Counted from the stretch's first letter, positions 11,025-22,630 are shown. The stretch is DNA of 64,000 nt from Chaenocephalus aceratus (GCA_023974075.1 CM043799.1:5008928-5072927); one strand, 5' to 3'. The notes: a model not told the origin generated them from the sequence alone. Numbers and translations are program-made.

Positions 11025-11379
11025 GTCTACATGATGTGGCCTGCTGACATGGCCACTTTCATACAGATCATACACTAATGCCCTCGATGGGCTAGTTGCA
11101 CAAGATGGCGTCTATCAACTTCCGGTGTTCCGGTTTAACTGGTTCCCCGATCAACTGGTTGACAGATGTGGAGGCGTGGCCTTCGACTGAAATACACATT
11201 TCGATCGCTTCTTCTGTCGTTTACATAAATCTTTTGGTATATTTGGCTGGATAGGAACACTTTGATGCACATTCAGTACCAGTGTGGGAGGTTGTGGTTA
11301 CGATGGCGATATCCGGACGCGAACAGCGAGGACTACAAAAAGAAAAACGAGTTGACTGGGGATGTCTGTTCAAAACATT

Positions 11380-11765
11380 GCGAGCTCCAATAAATCATTT
11401 AAACCAGCTATTGTTGGCAGACTTATTACTGAATATCGTTCTTAATGTGATACCAAGTCCATCTGAGACATGTGTACACCTCAGACAGCCTCCAAGTGAA
11501 GCACATGTTCTTTACTCACAGTTTGAAAGCAGCGTGGAGAAGTCTTCAGCTGTGTTAAGCTGTGATCCGCTCGAATAAATCCTTAAAACCAGCTATTGTT
11601 GCCCGAATTATCACTGAATATCATTCCTAATGTGATACCAAGTCCATCTGAGACCTGTGTACACCTTCAGACAGCCTCCCAGTGAAGCACACGTTGTTTA
11701 CTCACAGTTTGAAAGCAGCGTGGAGAAGTTTTCAGCTGTGTTAAACTGTGATCCTCTCAGGTAAA
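11380..11765. repeat. Tandem duplication, ~185-bp unit
   Basis: AATAAATC at 11389 recurs at 11574, and the blocks GATACCAAGTCCATCTGAGA and TTTGAAAGCAGCGTGGAGAA follow in both copies. A short third partial copy (AAACTGTGAT..CGCCCAG) follows to about 11800. The ORF across the first unit is not supported as a gene. Confidence 0.8.
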
Positions 11766-11799
11766 CTGTGATTCGCCCAGGGGAAATGGGATCCGCCCA

Positions 11800-12196
11800 G
11801 ATTAACGTACATCTTCTGTGGCTATCTACCAGCGATCATGTTTAATATGAAAGACACACACATATACATCCCTTATAAAAACGGCATTCTGCAGCACTCA
11901 TCCAGATAACATGTGACTGTTAGCAGCAGCAGAAAATGTTGTGCAGGGATATTAGACTTTAAAATGCTGATGGGTCATTAATCTTGATCTCGGCAAACAA
12001 TATTAGGAATCCTCTATTCAAACTACATATATTCAGTGTCCATCGACATGAAATAACAAAAAAGTTCATGCTGGACTCCACCCGAGTCCCAACAGCAAAA
12101 GTCACTCCAGCCCTGCACTTTATGAGTGCGCCACGGATCAACACGATACCTCCAAGAGAATCAAAAATAAAATAACAGTGTTCAAAACACTCACGT
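11800..12196. other. Gene-free stretch
   Basis: Unique-looking AT-rich sequence. No feature is seen. Confidence 0.4.
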
Positions 12197-12257
12197 CAAT
12201 TACATTACATGACATTGCATTTACCTGACACGTTTATCTAAAGCGACTTACAATAAG
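12197..12257 (-). repeat. L2-type 3' tail fragment
   Basis: The complement of the GTAAGTCGCTTTAGATAAA motif followed by ATGCAATGTCATGTAATGTA. It is the same tail type as at 8705 and 32201, on the other strand. Confidence 0.6.
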
Positions 12258-12922
12258 CCCCCCAGACCCTGGAGCCTCTTGGGGGGCTCCGGTAAGGCTC
12301 TGGGCACGAGGCCGCCTGGAAGGCGGGCGACATGGGCACACAAGTCATTGGGAGGCGGTTGAGTGGGGCCGCTAAGACCTCTGCAGACCACCCCTGTAAT
12401 CGCGGCGGCTGAGTGCGGCTCCTAGAGCGGCCCCTGGGCCTACTGGAGTGGGCACAGGTCTGCGAGGACCCGAGTGCTGCTGCCTGGTCTGACTAGCTTG
12501 GGCGGCACGCTCCAGTGCCTCCAGGGCAGCTGACCTAAACAGCTCCCCTGGCTCGACTGGTACGCTACGGAGGGACTCTCAGTCAACCGAAGGAGGTGCG
12601 TCAGCCGAAGGAGGGGGCGCCAACCGAAGGAGGGGGGGGGGGGTGGGACAGGCGGCCCGCTAGCAGCCCCTACACCGGGCCCAGGCTGAAGGGCCAAGAG
12701 GCGACTTCATCATGCCCCTATCGGCAGCTAGCCGATCCACTTTAGAGGACAGCCTGTTTCAAGTCCTTCTATTGGGGGGAGCACACAGCCATCGCTCCCT
12801 CAAGTTGCCGGGAACGGCCGAATTGATCTGGAGGAGGACGTGACAAGGAGAGGTGTCTGTTGGCTGCTGCCAGACGTTCCACCTCAGTGATTCTAGCCAC
12901 TCTGAGCACCCGAGGCTTGCAG

Positions 12923-13135
12923 CTACAGCTCATGCAGGCGTTTTACCGTGAGAACCTCCCTCAGATGCTCAAATTTCGTCCCACTGACCGCCAGAGGCCG
13001 GCCGAGGCAGGAGGGGCAGCGGTCGTGGCCGTCCTCGGGCTCAAGAGAAGCCGTACAGGCACTACATGAATGACCATTCTGTAGGTAGCCAGATGGCAGC
13101 GTAGCCGGGAGCGGGTGCGGGAACACAGCCTTCAC
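12923..13135 (-). pseudogene. DIRS-like gag N-terminal fragment
   Basis: On the minus strand the frame contains CSACTASLEPEDGHDRCPSC followed by LGRPLAV. A CXXC-type pattern followed by DGHD.CPSCLG resembles DIRS1-group Gag proteins of fish. Related GC-rich frames continue down to about 12440 with breaks. The assignment is from pattern memory. Confidence 0.4.
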
Positions 13136-13960
13136 CAGCTACCCTGCTTAATGGAAAGAGTAGAGCGTTGCTGCTACTCGCCGAACAGAAAGAGGATGTA
13201 ATTACACCCACGTTACCGGCAGAGGGAGCGGGAGCGAGGAGAGCACTGCCTTCACCTGGCTGGATTAATAAACACGGCAGTTCAGCGTCTACCAGGAGCG
13301 GGGGCGAGAACACTGCCGGCTGAGTTAGAGACGAATGCCAGATGCAGCATAACCGGGAGCGGGTGCGGGAACACAGCCTTCACCGCTACCTGCTTACAGA
13401 AAAACAGGGCAGTTCCGCGTCTACCAGGAGCAGGGGCGAGAACACTACCTTCACTGGTTGAGTTAGAGACGAATGCAAGATGCAGCGTAACCGGGAGCGG
13501 GTGCGGGAACACAGCCTTCACCAGCTACCTGCTTAACGGAAAGAGTAGAGCCGCGCCGCTACTCGCCCAGCCGAAATAGGGATGTAATTACACCACGTTA
13601 CCGGCAGATGGCTAAATAAGGCAGTTTACCAGGAGATGAGGCGAGAACACTGCCTTCACTGGCTGAGCTAGAGGCGAGTGCCAGATGCAGCGTAACGGGA
13701 GCGGGTGCGGGAACACAGCCTTCACCAGCTACCAGCTATAACGGAAACCAGGCAGTTTAGCGTTCTACCAGGAGCGGGGGCGAGAACACTGCCTTCACTG
13801 GTTAAACTAAGACGAATGCCAGAATGCAGCGTAACCGGGAGCGGGTGCGGGAAACACAGCCTTCACCAGCTACCTGCTTAATGGAAAAAACCAGGCAGTT
13901 TAGCGTCTACCAGGAGCGGGGGCGAGAACACTGCCTTCACTGGTTAAATTAAAGACGGAG
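13080..13960. repeat. Minisatellite-like array with alternating unit lengths
   Basis: GGGAGCGGGTGCGGGAA occurs five times (about 13107, 13354, 13493, 13697, 13836), with spacings near 140 or 205-245 bp. ACCAGGAGCGGGGGCGAGAA alternates with it. On the minus strand the array lies just upstream of the DIRS-like gag fragment, so it may be an element 5' region. Confidence 0.8.
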
Positions 13961-14354
13961 GCCTCCACACGCTGCGTATCACTTCCGCCTCGCATCATGA
14001 GACGTGTACACGCTCAGAGGATGGATGGAGGTGTGTGCAGTAATATCCACATGAGGCGTTAACACTGCTCTCATGGGCTTATTATGACCGTGTATAGGTG
14101 GCGTATCTCGGACAGAAGAATGCCGCGAGGTCTGTGGTTTTAATAACCGAAGAGTCATAACCATCAGAAATCTGTCGCGAACCATGCCGCCTACTAATCA
14201 TCAGATTGGAGGCAGTTGGTGTAATTATTGTGCTCCGCAGTTTATTAATCGTTAGATTAAATAGCGCAGGCTTTTGTACCGAATCCGGCTGGCTATTAAC
14301 CGACAGGTCATAGGCAGCTCCCAGGGTGGGGGATATGTGACACACATTTGTAAC

Positions 14355-14911
14355 TAGGGATGCACGATATTGGTTTTTTGAAACCGATACCGATACCGAT
14401 AACTTCCTGCTTCTCAAGACCGATACCGATAACCGATAATAAAAAAGATTTACGCCATGTGTATTTTTGTTCCTCGGCCGCCCCGTAGTTTCAGAGCGCA
14501 TCGAGTTTAAAATACCATCTACAAGCTGATGCTGACAGCCCCGCTCCTGCCGCCCGCTTGTGGCAGACCACACTTCCACGCTCACCGGCAGGCACCGACT
14601 GGCCATCGGCAGGACCGGGAGGGTGTGTGTTTGTGTGGACCGAGCGAGCGAGAGAGAGACCTTACGTGCATTGTTGTTGTTAGCATCTGGTGCTAGCTAG
14701 CTGCGCTAACGGATATAAGGAGCTGTTTAACTGAAAACAGAGGAGCGACATTTCGCCACAACTGCGCCGAGCACTTGACTTTATGCAGGAAGCCAGACAG
14801 TGGGACATTGTACGAAAAGTCAGCACACTCGGCACGGATACATGAACATGATTGCAGCTTCCAGGCAGCTCCCGTTCGAGCATATGCCTTGAGTTGCACA
14901 TAGCTCCAGCG

Positions 14912-14972
<61 letters not shown>

Positions 14973-15322
14973 CTGTATTGTATTATTGTCTTCGTACGCT
15001 TTTAACACACCATCGTAGCGATGGTGATGTTTCAGGTGACTGATCAGGTTGGAAGTATTAGGGAGCGCTGGATTTGTGAAGAACTCCCCTCTTCCTAACT
15101 ACTAATACCACAGTACTGGGCGAAACGGGAGGATCCGAGTGAAAAACAAGCGCCCCTCATCCCAATCCACCCACACCGCAGTATTTTTTTCCTTTTTTTA
15201 CCCAAAATAAATATTGTATATTATCGGGGCTATTAATACTGGTATCGGGTTTATCGGGATGACGTCATAATTCCTAATATCGGACCGATAATTATCGGCC
15301 CGATAATTATCGTGTATCCCTA
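14355..15322 (-). mobile_element. hAT element with ATCGG-rich ends, copy 1
   Basis: Begins TAGGGATGCACGATA and ends TATCGTGTATCCCTA; a perfect 8-bp target duplication TTTGTAAC lies at 14347-14354 and 15323-15330. The subterminal regions repeat ACCGAT/CCGATA. It is the same family as 22631-23472 in the opposite orientation. On the minus strand near 15000-15050 it keeps the end of a BED-finger exon (DGVLKAYED). Confidence 0.92.
14910..14973. repeat. (GC)n(CA)n microsatellite
   Basis: A short GC run passing into a CA run with one break. It lies inside the hAT copy, where the sister copy at 22.6 kb has coding sequence, so it expanded after the two diverged. Confidence 0.95.
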
Positions 15323-15339
15323 TTTGTAACTGATGACTC

Positions 15340-15893
15340 AGACCACATGTTAGGAAATAAACAACTTTTATTTCGATCACACTCCCCCCCAAACCGCCAA
15401 GGTCGGCTTTGTTTTTTCGGCGGCTCTCGTGGAGTAGACGCCGAACGGGAGTACCTCACTCCCTTCTTACCCCCCCTCTCTGGTGGGGGCCCGTCGGTGC
15501 GGGACGGTGCCCTGGAGGTGCGGGTCGGTGCCCCAGCTGCCACTGATGGACGATTCTGACGCCTCGGCTGCTGTTGCTGCTGGTGTCTGTCCGTCTGCCG
15601 CTGTGGCCGGGTTGGCTGCTGCTGCTGCCGCTGGTGTCGCTGCTGCTTCACCGCTGGCTGGAGCCAGCCGACGTGCTGGCGGATGTCCTCCGCCTGCTCC
15701 GAAGCCGCCTTCATGGAATCAACCATGGCCAGGAACTGGGGCCCGAACAGCCCGTCCGAGCTGATCGGAGCGTCCAGTAAGACCTTCCTGGCTGGCTCTG
15801 TGACCGCTGCCTGCTGTAACCAGAGGTGACGCTGGATCTGTGTCATCCATGCCGTAATCCTCGCCTGGGACACCGCCACGGCCACGGCCCGCC
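15340..15893 (-). pseudogene. DIRS-like gag C-terminal fragment
   Basis: The frame holds RHLWLQQAAVTEPARKVLLD followed by APISSDGLFGPQF and then a long Gln/Arg-rich tail. LWL...LLDAP.S..GLFG is a signature of DIRS-group Gag (from memory). The hAT at 14355 interrupts the sequence just downstream. On the minus strand this C-terminal piece precedes the N-terminal piece at 13.1 kb, so the two cannot be one collinear gag. Confidence 0.5.
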
Positions 15894-17738
15894 ACGGCCC
15901 ATCCTTTTTCTACTGTACATACTGCCCCTAGGCTCAATTCTCACAAAACACAATATTCCCTTCCATTGTTATGCTGACGATGTACAGATCTATCTGCCTC
16001 TCAATCAAAATGCCAACTCACTACAGCAGTTGATGGACTGCTTAACAGAGATTAAATCCTGGCTGAGCCAAAACTTCCTCACCCTCAACGAGAACTAGAC
16101 CGAGGTCATCTTTTTTGGACCCCGACCTTCAGCCTCTCCGGTTGATATTCTGGGCTCCCTGAGTAAAAACATCCTCCCCTCTGTCATGAACCTTAGAGTG
16201 ACCTTCAATAGCGCTTTTAAATTTGATAAGCAGGTCAGCACTGTAGTCAAGACCTGCTTTTTTAAAATACAACTATTGGCTAAGACCAAGTCGTTTTTAT
16301 CTTTTAAAGACCTAGAAAGGGTTATTAACGCCTTCGTTACCTCGAGACTGGATTACTGCAATGCTCTGTATGTGGGTATGGACTAGGCCTCAATTAGACG
16401 CCTCCAGCTAGTTCAGAATGCAGCTGCACGTCTTCTCACTGGCCATAAAAAGCGTGACCACATCACCCCAATTCTGGCCTCATTGCACTGGCTTCCAGTT
16501 CGGTTCAGAATAGATTTTAAAATCCTTTTATTTGTTTTCAAAGCCCTAAATGGGCTGGCTCCTGCCTATATAGCCGAACTCCTCCATCGCTACACCCCAG
16601 CAGAGCCTTAAGGTCGGTTGATCAGCTGCTGTTGGTAGTGCCTAAGACCAGGCTCAAAACCAGAGGGTACCGAGCATTCGCAGCAGCGGGCCCCAGGCTC
16701 TGGAATATTTTGCCCCTCCATGTGAGGTCGGCCCAGACCCTGGGGTTTTTTAAATCAACACTTAAAACTCACTTTTTCTCTCTGGCCTTCTAGGCTTCTC
16801 TTATCAAGAATAACTTTTACATAAGACCTTTTCCCTCTCTAACCTCTCGAGTTTTATTAGAGGGAAACGGTTTGTAGAGTGGCTTAGACAGGCCGGGGAG
16901 TGTTACAATTCGTAGACACAGCGTACCTCCCTATCTCTCATCAATTTCCAACTAAGGCTCCAGTGGGGACCTTGTTCCCTGAGTGTGCCTCTCCACCTAT
17001 GTTTCTTACTCTCTTACTATACCCTTTGCCCTCAACCTATTCTAAGGGAGTGCTTGTTCTTCCGTCTGTCTGTATGTGTCTGTGTATTCTCTTGTTCCGA
17101 TTAACCCAGCCACATTTTTTCTTGTTTTGTGTCTATATCTACGCCGGGATCCGGAGTCGAGGCTGATCTTCTTGCTGTGGTCCTGGATCCTCTATCCTGA
17201 GTTCTGGATTAAGTCGTGAACTTCGGGTCGTGGCTAAACCTGCCTCTGCGGTCCTGCCTGGGTCTTGTCTTGCTGCCTCCCTGAAGGCTCCCACAGGATT
17301 GTAGTTGACATCTTCTTATTACAGACACATTCATTTCCTAACATTCGGTCTATATGCTGTAAAATGTATTATCTCCTCGATTTACACACGGCATCTATTG
17401 CACGTCTGTCCGTCCTGGGAGAGGGATCCCTCCTCTGTTGCTCTCCCTGAGGTTTCTCCCATTTTTCCCCCTTAAACTGTGGGTTTTCTCTGGAAGTTTT
17501 TCCTTGTACGATGTGAGGGTCTAAGGACAGAGGGTCTAAGGACAGAGGGTCTAAGGACAGAGGGTGTCGTTTTTTTCTCATACTGATATTCTGAATCAAT
17601 CTGTGCTGTTGTATTTGCTGTAAAGTGTCTCTACTGTAGGCTATTTTTATTATATTTACAGCACTTTGGCTCGACCAAAAATCGTTTATAAATGTGTTAT
17701 ATAAATAAAACTTGATTTGATTTGATGATTTGATTTGA
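15894..17738 (+). mobile_element. L2-clade LINE, 5'-truncated, decayed (copy 1)
   Basis: Starts within the RT domain (ILFLLYILPLGSI, then CYADDVQIY) and continues with [15 protein letters not shown] and DHITPILASLHWLPV. Stop codons fall at 16096, 16384 and 16608, with frame breaks further on. The 3' region matches the copy at 24.9-26.6 kb (CACGGCATCTATTGCACGTC) and ends in an AAATAAAACTTGATTTGATT tail, the usual teleost L2 end. The RT is inactive. Confidence 0.88.
17521..17565. repeat. 15-bp triplication inside L2 3' UTR
   Basis: CTAAGGACAGAGGGT occurs three times head to tail. The second L2 copy has it once (about 26481), so this is a local expansion. Confidence 0.92.
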
Positions 17739-17889
17739 ATAACATCCTGAAAACATTTTCAGAATGTTTCTTGAAGAATGTTAAGAACATTATTAGAACC
17801 TGTAGGTAATGTTAGCCAAAGTTGTGAGAACGTTCCCCGCTAGCTGGGTCACCATTCACTGTAACGACCGCAAGTCATCTGTCATCCGA

Positions 17890-18195
17890 CATGGAGGACG
17901 CACTGGCTGAACTGTCAAGTGACCGCACATCAAAGACAGCTTTTAATGTGAAGACGCTTGCTGAGTTCTGGATTTCAATCGAGAGGGAATACCCACAGCT
18001 TTCCAAGGCCGCGATTGACGTTCTGACGCCGTTTGGCTCCACATACAGTGCGAAAATACTTTCTCGGCAAGACATATAACAAATAAATACAGATCGCGTC
18101 TAAACATGGAGGATGATCTCCGAGTGGCCGTCTCCAAAATTAAGCCCAGGATGGACTTGCTGTGCTCCATGTATATTGCCCACCTGTCTCATTAG
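17890..18195 (+). pseudogene. hAT-Charlie transposase C-terminal fragment
   Basis: The first frame ends LAEFWISIEREYPQLSKAAI DVLTPFGSTY with a stop at 18079; a second frame continues MEDDLRVAVSKIKPRMDLLC and stops at 18195. FW......YP.LS..A...L.PF.STY and the LRVA.S.I.PR.D.L pattern form the C-terminal dimerisation region of ZBED5-like hAT transposases. One frameshift near 18050 breaks it. The element's 3' end is probably GTTTGGGAAGCTCTG at 18562. Confidence 0.7.
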
Positions 18196-18583
18196 GTGAG
18201 ATTAACGCTGAAACATAGCAGGCGTATTCCCTATGTAAATTTGCACCACAACAATGTTCATATGTTTACTACAGTTTATGTCTTTAAAGTTCACAATGTT
18301 CACTCCTAAGTTACATGGAGATTGCTTTGACTCACGAGTTCTGCTGTTATCTTATATTAAATTGCTATATGTAAAATCATATCATGGTTGTCAGGCTGTT
18401 CTGTTCTTGTGTGTTGTCGTGATGCGCGTGTTTGGATAGGCCTATTAGTGTGTGCGTCCTGTGCGCGCGTTTAAAAGAAAATGTTTCAGTCACCAGGTGA
18501 TAGTGGGGGGTCGCCAGTCTCTTATTTTGGGGTTCGCGTGCTGAAAAGTTTGGGAAGCTCTGAGGTAGTTGATCATGTTTTTC

Positions 18584-19606
18584 TAGGGTGACCAGCACAG
18601 CATTTTCACGACTTTTGGTGCGTCCCGCAACTTGAGACGATGTCCCGCATATTACATTTTGATAGGCTAAAACGCTTTTCTAAAATCAGATTTATCCAAT
18701 GGCTGTTGAGAAAGCAGGGAAGGCTATCATCACGGGGGTGTGTTTGCTGTCAATCAATCTGTAACACACGGCGGGTGCTGGCCAAGTGTTAACCAATGAG
18801 AGTAACTCACTCACACACACCCCCCCCCGCGGCCCCGCCAAACAACAACAATGAAAGTCAGTCAATAACGCAGGCGACGCAGCAGGTTATGGAAAATGGA
18901 GGAAACTGAAACTACAGCTAGAAGAAAAAAATGCACATACAACAACAACTGGGAAGACACTTACCCGTGGGAGAAGCCAGTGCAGGGCGACTCTCAGAGA
19001 GAGTTTTTTGCAGTCTTTGCAAGAGTAATTTTTCAATTTCACATGGCGGTGAATACGACGTCAAAAGACACCGAGAATGTGATTCTCACAAGAAACGTGT
19101 CGCTCAAAAGGAGACATCCCACTCTGTGGAGACATTCCTACTCAAACCAAAAAACCTGCTGTTGCTGTGATGGACAAAACTGAAAGCTATTTTATTTTAT
19201 GTATTATTATGTTTTTGTTCCCTGCTGGCCAGTTTTGATTTGTACTTATGGTTTTATTCGATCTATTAATTTATGTTGTGCCTACTTTTACAGGTAATAC
19301 ACTAGCTGAAATAGGAAGATGCATTTAAAAACACTTGAAGTGAATAATGCCTGCTGCCTTGGTTAGCCTTAGTTAGTTTACTTTTCTTTATTAAGATACT
19401 ACATTGTTACTGCATTTTGACTTCACTTTCTGTCATTGTTTATTGGATGCTGTTGAATAGATCAAATGAAACAGAATAGAAATAGAGATTTTTTTTCCGG
19501 GGGGGTGTGTGTGTGTGTGTGTGTGCTGTTGAGAGGGTGTCCCACATTGTCCCACACAAACATACTCCTTGTCCCACATTTGGTTTGTTGGGACCTGGTC
19601 ACCCTA
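18584..19606 (+). mobile_element. hAT element with TAGGGTGACCAG termini
   Basis: Starts TAGGGTGACCAG and ends CTGGTCACCCTA, with a perfect 8-bp target duplication TGTTTTTC at 18576-18583 and 19607-19614. It is 1023 bp and carries a short N-terminal transposase ORF. It landed only 21 bp from the end of the hAT-Charlie remnant. A (GT)n tract is at about 19506-19526. Confidence 0.92.
18896..19185 (+). pseudogene. N-terminal zinc-finger exon of a hAT transposase
   Basis: The first frame begins MEETETTARRKKCTYNNNWE (18896). The next frame holds FCSLCKSNFSISHGGEYDVK followed by RHRECDSHKK, a C2H2/TTF-type finger. The switch lies at about 19000, near GAGAGAGTTTTTT, so a one-base slip in the T run probably split one ORF. 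The catalytic part of the transposase is missing. Confidence 0.6.
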
Positions 19607-19829
19607 TGTTTTTCTGACTTAACATTTGTATAAATAAATACAACTTTAAGTCGAAGACCAACTTAAGCATTCACTTCAAGGTTTTTTTGTAGCCATCTAA
19701 TGAATATTAATTCAAAATTAATTCCAATAGAACTGATAACATCCATGAGTAGCAATCGTTTTTATGTCTAACATTACTAGCTTGCTGATGTTATGCTGCA
19801 TCTGGTATTATATATCAGTGGTGCAGTTG

Positions 19830-20160
19830 ACACTGTCATCCACCAAATATTACTTAACCAACTGGAAAACCGAGTGGGACTTTCTGGAACATTTCTAAAT
19901 TGGTTTTTAATCCTTAAAGGACAGGGACAATTTTGTTTTTACAGGTAATTACAAATGACCTGCAGAGTTCCTCATGGCTCCAAATGTAGGGAAAACAACA
20001 AAAGGTTACCATAACTAAGCAGATGACACACATAACAATTCCTCTGGGAACTTTGGTCCAATTCAAGCACTGAGAAGGTGCATTGAACAAATCAATGATA
20101 AGATGTGTTAGAACGTTCAATTAAACAAAGACAAAACTAAGATAATAATTTTTGGAGGAA
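19830..20160 (+). pseudogene. Diverged L2-like RT fragment
   Basis: DTVIHQILLNQLENRVGLSG (about 19830) and NKDKTKIIIFGG (about 20125) match L2 RT order, with stops and gaps between them. It is older than the two other L2 copies. Confidence 0.55.
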
Positions 20161-20433
20161 TTAAAAATCAGTGCTCAGCTTCAATGTTACAATCTTGTCA
20201 GTTAAGGTTTTCAAACAAAAGCCTGTTAGAAATGTCTATTTCCTCAGTGAAATGTTTAAAGCAGCATATATAAACCAAACACTCACTTTAATTAAAGGAA
20301 AAATATCTTCAGACTGTAATAAGAGAGCCCTGCAGCATGCACAATATTGGTAAGCTGTGGGAGATTGCAAGAGATGAAGTTGTCACAAAATAAACAATGA
20401 AAGATCAATTAAATCCAGGGACATTTCCAAATT

Positions 20434-20715
20434 GACATATTTTACATTTCTTTCCTCAAATACCACACTCCAAAAGCAGCAACAAAAGACAAAAACAGAG
20501 GTGGAGGTAAAACATATAATCTTAGGGTTAAAAGGTTCTAAGGCTAGGGATGCAGATGATTTAGACACCAACTTTATAAAGACAAATATTGACGGTCTAA
20601 TAAAACCAATTAGTATGCTAGTAAATCAATCTATTAGCACGAGGGAAGTTCCATCATCCTGGAAGGTGGCCACGGTGACACCGATTTTTAAATCTGGGGA
20701 TAAGTCAATAATGTC
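20434..20715 (+). pseudogene. Rex1 RT, N-terminal block
   Basis: An open frame with VEVKHIILGLKGSKARDADD and VPSSWKVATVTPIFKSGD, matching the region before RT motif A in Rex1. It stops where the solo LTR enters, after the codons for KSIM. Confidence 0.75.
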
Positions 20716-21043
20716 TGTAGAGGCTAAGCCAACGCTTTAAGCCTCTGAGGATCCGCTTGGTGGGTGTAATTGACGCACACAAGTTTGCTGCCGAATAAAG
20801 ATCAGAAACAAAGTTTCCAGTTTGAAACAGTCCATTTATTTCCATTTTACTGGTTTCCATTTACTTGCTTCTTTCCATATTCACCACACGATATTACCGT
20901 TTACACAATACCTTTGCTTGTAATCCCGTGTTTGTGTGTGTGCTCTCCGTGTGTGTTCAAAAACTGTATGGGCCTTCCGGCGGAACCCCTCACCAACACA
21001 CATAGGTTCCTACCTTTAAACCCACAATTAATTGGCTCCTACA
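20716..21043 (+). mobile_element. Solo LTR, 328 bp
   Basis: Begins TGTAGAGGCTAAGCC and ends GGCTCCTACA, with target duplication ATGTC at 20711-20715 and 21044-21048. Removing it rejoins the Rex1 reading frame exactly. An AATAAAG signal near 20795 suggests plus orientation. The parent family is unknown; no internal region remains, so recombination between two LTRs is inferred. Confidence 0.9.
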
Positions 21044-22355
21044 ATGTCCAATTACAGACCAATCAGCATCCTCCCCTGTGTCTCTAAAATAGCTGAGAAA
21101 TGGGTGTCAAAACTAATCACCAAACATTTAGATAAAGGTTTCACTCCACTCCACCCAATGCAGTTTGGTTTCCGTGCTCACCACTCCACTGAGACAGCTA
21201 ACTGTGTCTTTGTGGAAAAGGTTAACTGTATGTTGGACACAAGCCCATATGTAGGTGCTGTCTTCCTTAATTCAGGAAGGCTTTTGACACTGTTGACCAC
21301 CGTGTGCTCCTTACAAAGCTGACGTATTTCAATTTTTCGGCAGATTCTATACAGTGGGTTAAGTCTTACTTATCGAACAGAAAACAGTGTGTTTTGGTCA
21401 ACGGTGCCAAATCCCCCTACCTTGTGAACCCTGTTGGGGTTCCACAAGGTTCCATTATTGGACCATTACTGTTTTCTCTGTACATTAATGACTTGCCTAA
21501 TGTATGTCCTGATTTGAATGTACAAATGTATGCCGATGATGCGGTCATCTTTGTACATGGGCAAAAATACTGAAATAATCACATCCTGTCTCTCAAATGC
21601 TTTGGACAAGGTTCAACACTGGCTGAACAACATTTGCTTACAGTTAAATGCAAAAAACAGTATGCACGATGTTCAGTAAACGACCAGTCAAAAACGAAGG
21701 ATCCAATGTGTTTTTAAACGGAGCAGAATTAGAACTAGTCTCCCAGTTCAAGTATCTTGGAGTCATACTGGACTCGAACTTGACTTTTAAGAAACATATT
21801 AAGAAAGTATCCAATACCATTAAATTCAACTTGCAAAATGTCAAACAAATCAGACCTTTCTTAACTGTCAATGCTGCAAAGTCATACCTCCACTGTATGA
21901 TTCTATCCCACATTGAATACTGTTTTACAAACTGGTCGTTTGCTTGTGCCACAAACCTGAGACCCATAGAACAGCTGTTCAAGAGAGCTATCAAGGTGTT
22001 TGACAGAAAGCCTTATTCATACCACCACTGTACAATCCTAGAAAAACACAAATTCTTGATTTTTGACAATTTTAAGTCTTTTAACAATATGTGTGTTTCT
22101 TATAAATATTTACATGGACTGCCCCCCCCCTCCCTTAGGGGAATTCATCCACAAAAAACACACTGGACGCTGCACTAGGTCAGAAACCAGAGGAGACTGT
22201 GAAGTCCACCGCAGACGGACCACTTTTGGACAAAATGTACTTTCCATTAAAGGCAGCTCTTTGTGGAATAGCCTACGAACTGAGATACGGGATTGTCCCA
22301 CTCTCAATAGCTTCAAAGGTCAACTCAAAGAATGGTTGAGAAACAAACAGACGTG
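21044..22355 (+). pseudogene. Rex1 RT, catalytic and C-terminal blocks
   Basis: Three frames in series: YRPISILPCVSK to about 21260; then (frameshift) TYFNFSADSIQWVKSYLSNR and YADD with a stop at 21571; then KYLGVILDSN to PPPS near 22130, followed by a poly-C frameshift into CTRSETRGDCEVHRRRTTFG ending EWLRNKQTCNH. The YADD catalytic box is kept. At least three lesions make it inactive. Confidence 0.85.
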
Positions 22356-22630
22356 CAATCACCCAGAGATGTTCACAAGTCTTTTTTTGCAAGTCCAAGT
22401 CAAGTCTCAAGTCTTTGTGGGGTGAGACTTGATCAAGTCTCAAGTCTTTAGACACGAGTCCAAGTCAAGTCTCTAAAAAATAAAAGTCTCATGTCTCTTC
22501 TGGTTGTAATAAGCCTTCTATTGTCTGCTGCTATCCAGTCTGTTAAGAATACTGCACAGCTATATCTAAGAAATTCAAAGCATTTACTGTGTTATTATCA
22601 CTCCTATATCTATTAGCATAGTATCAGTAC

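Noticed and set aside
11282..11578. 98-codon ORF over the 185-bp tandem duplication
   Set aside because: The second unit does not keep the frame and no family is recognised.
13080..13960. CRISPR-like alternation of repeats and spacers
   Set aside because: Units are 140-245 bp with related, not unique, intervening sequence, and the genome is eukaryotic.
15347..15780. Plus-strand Gly/Ala/Leu-rich ORFs
   Set aside because: Antisense of the Gln/Arg-rich DIRS-like gag tail; low complexity.
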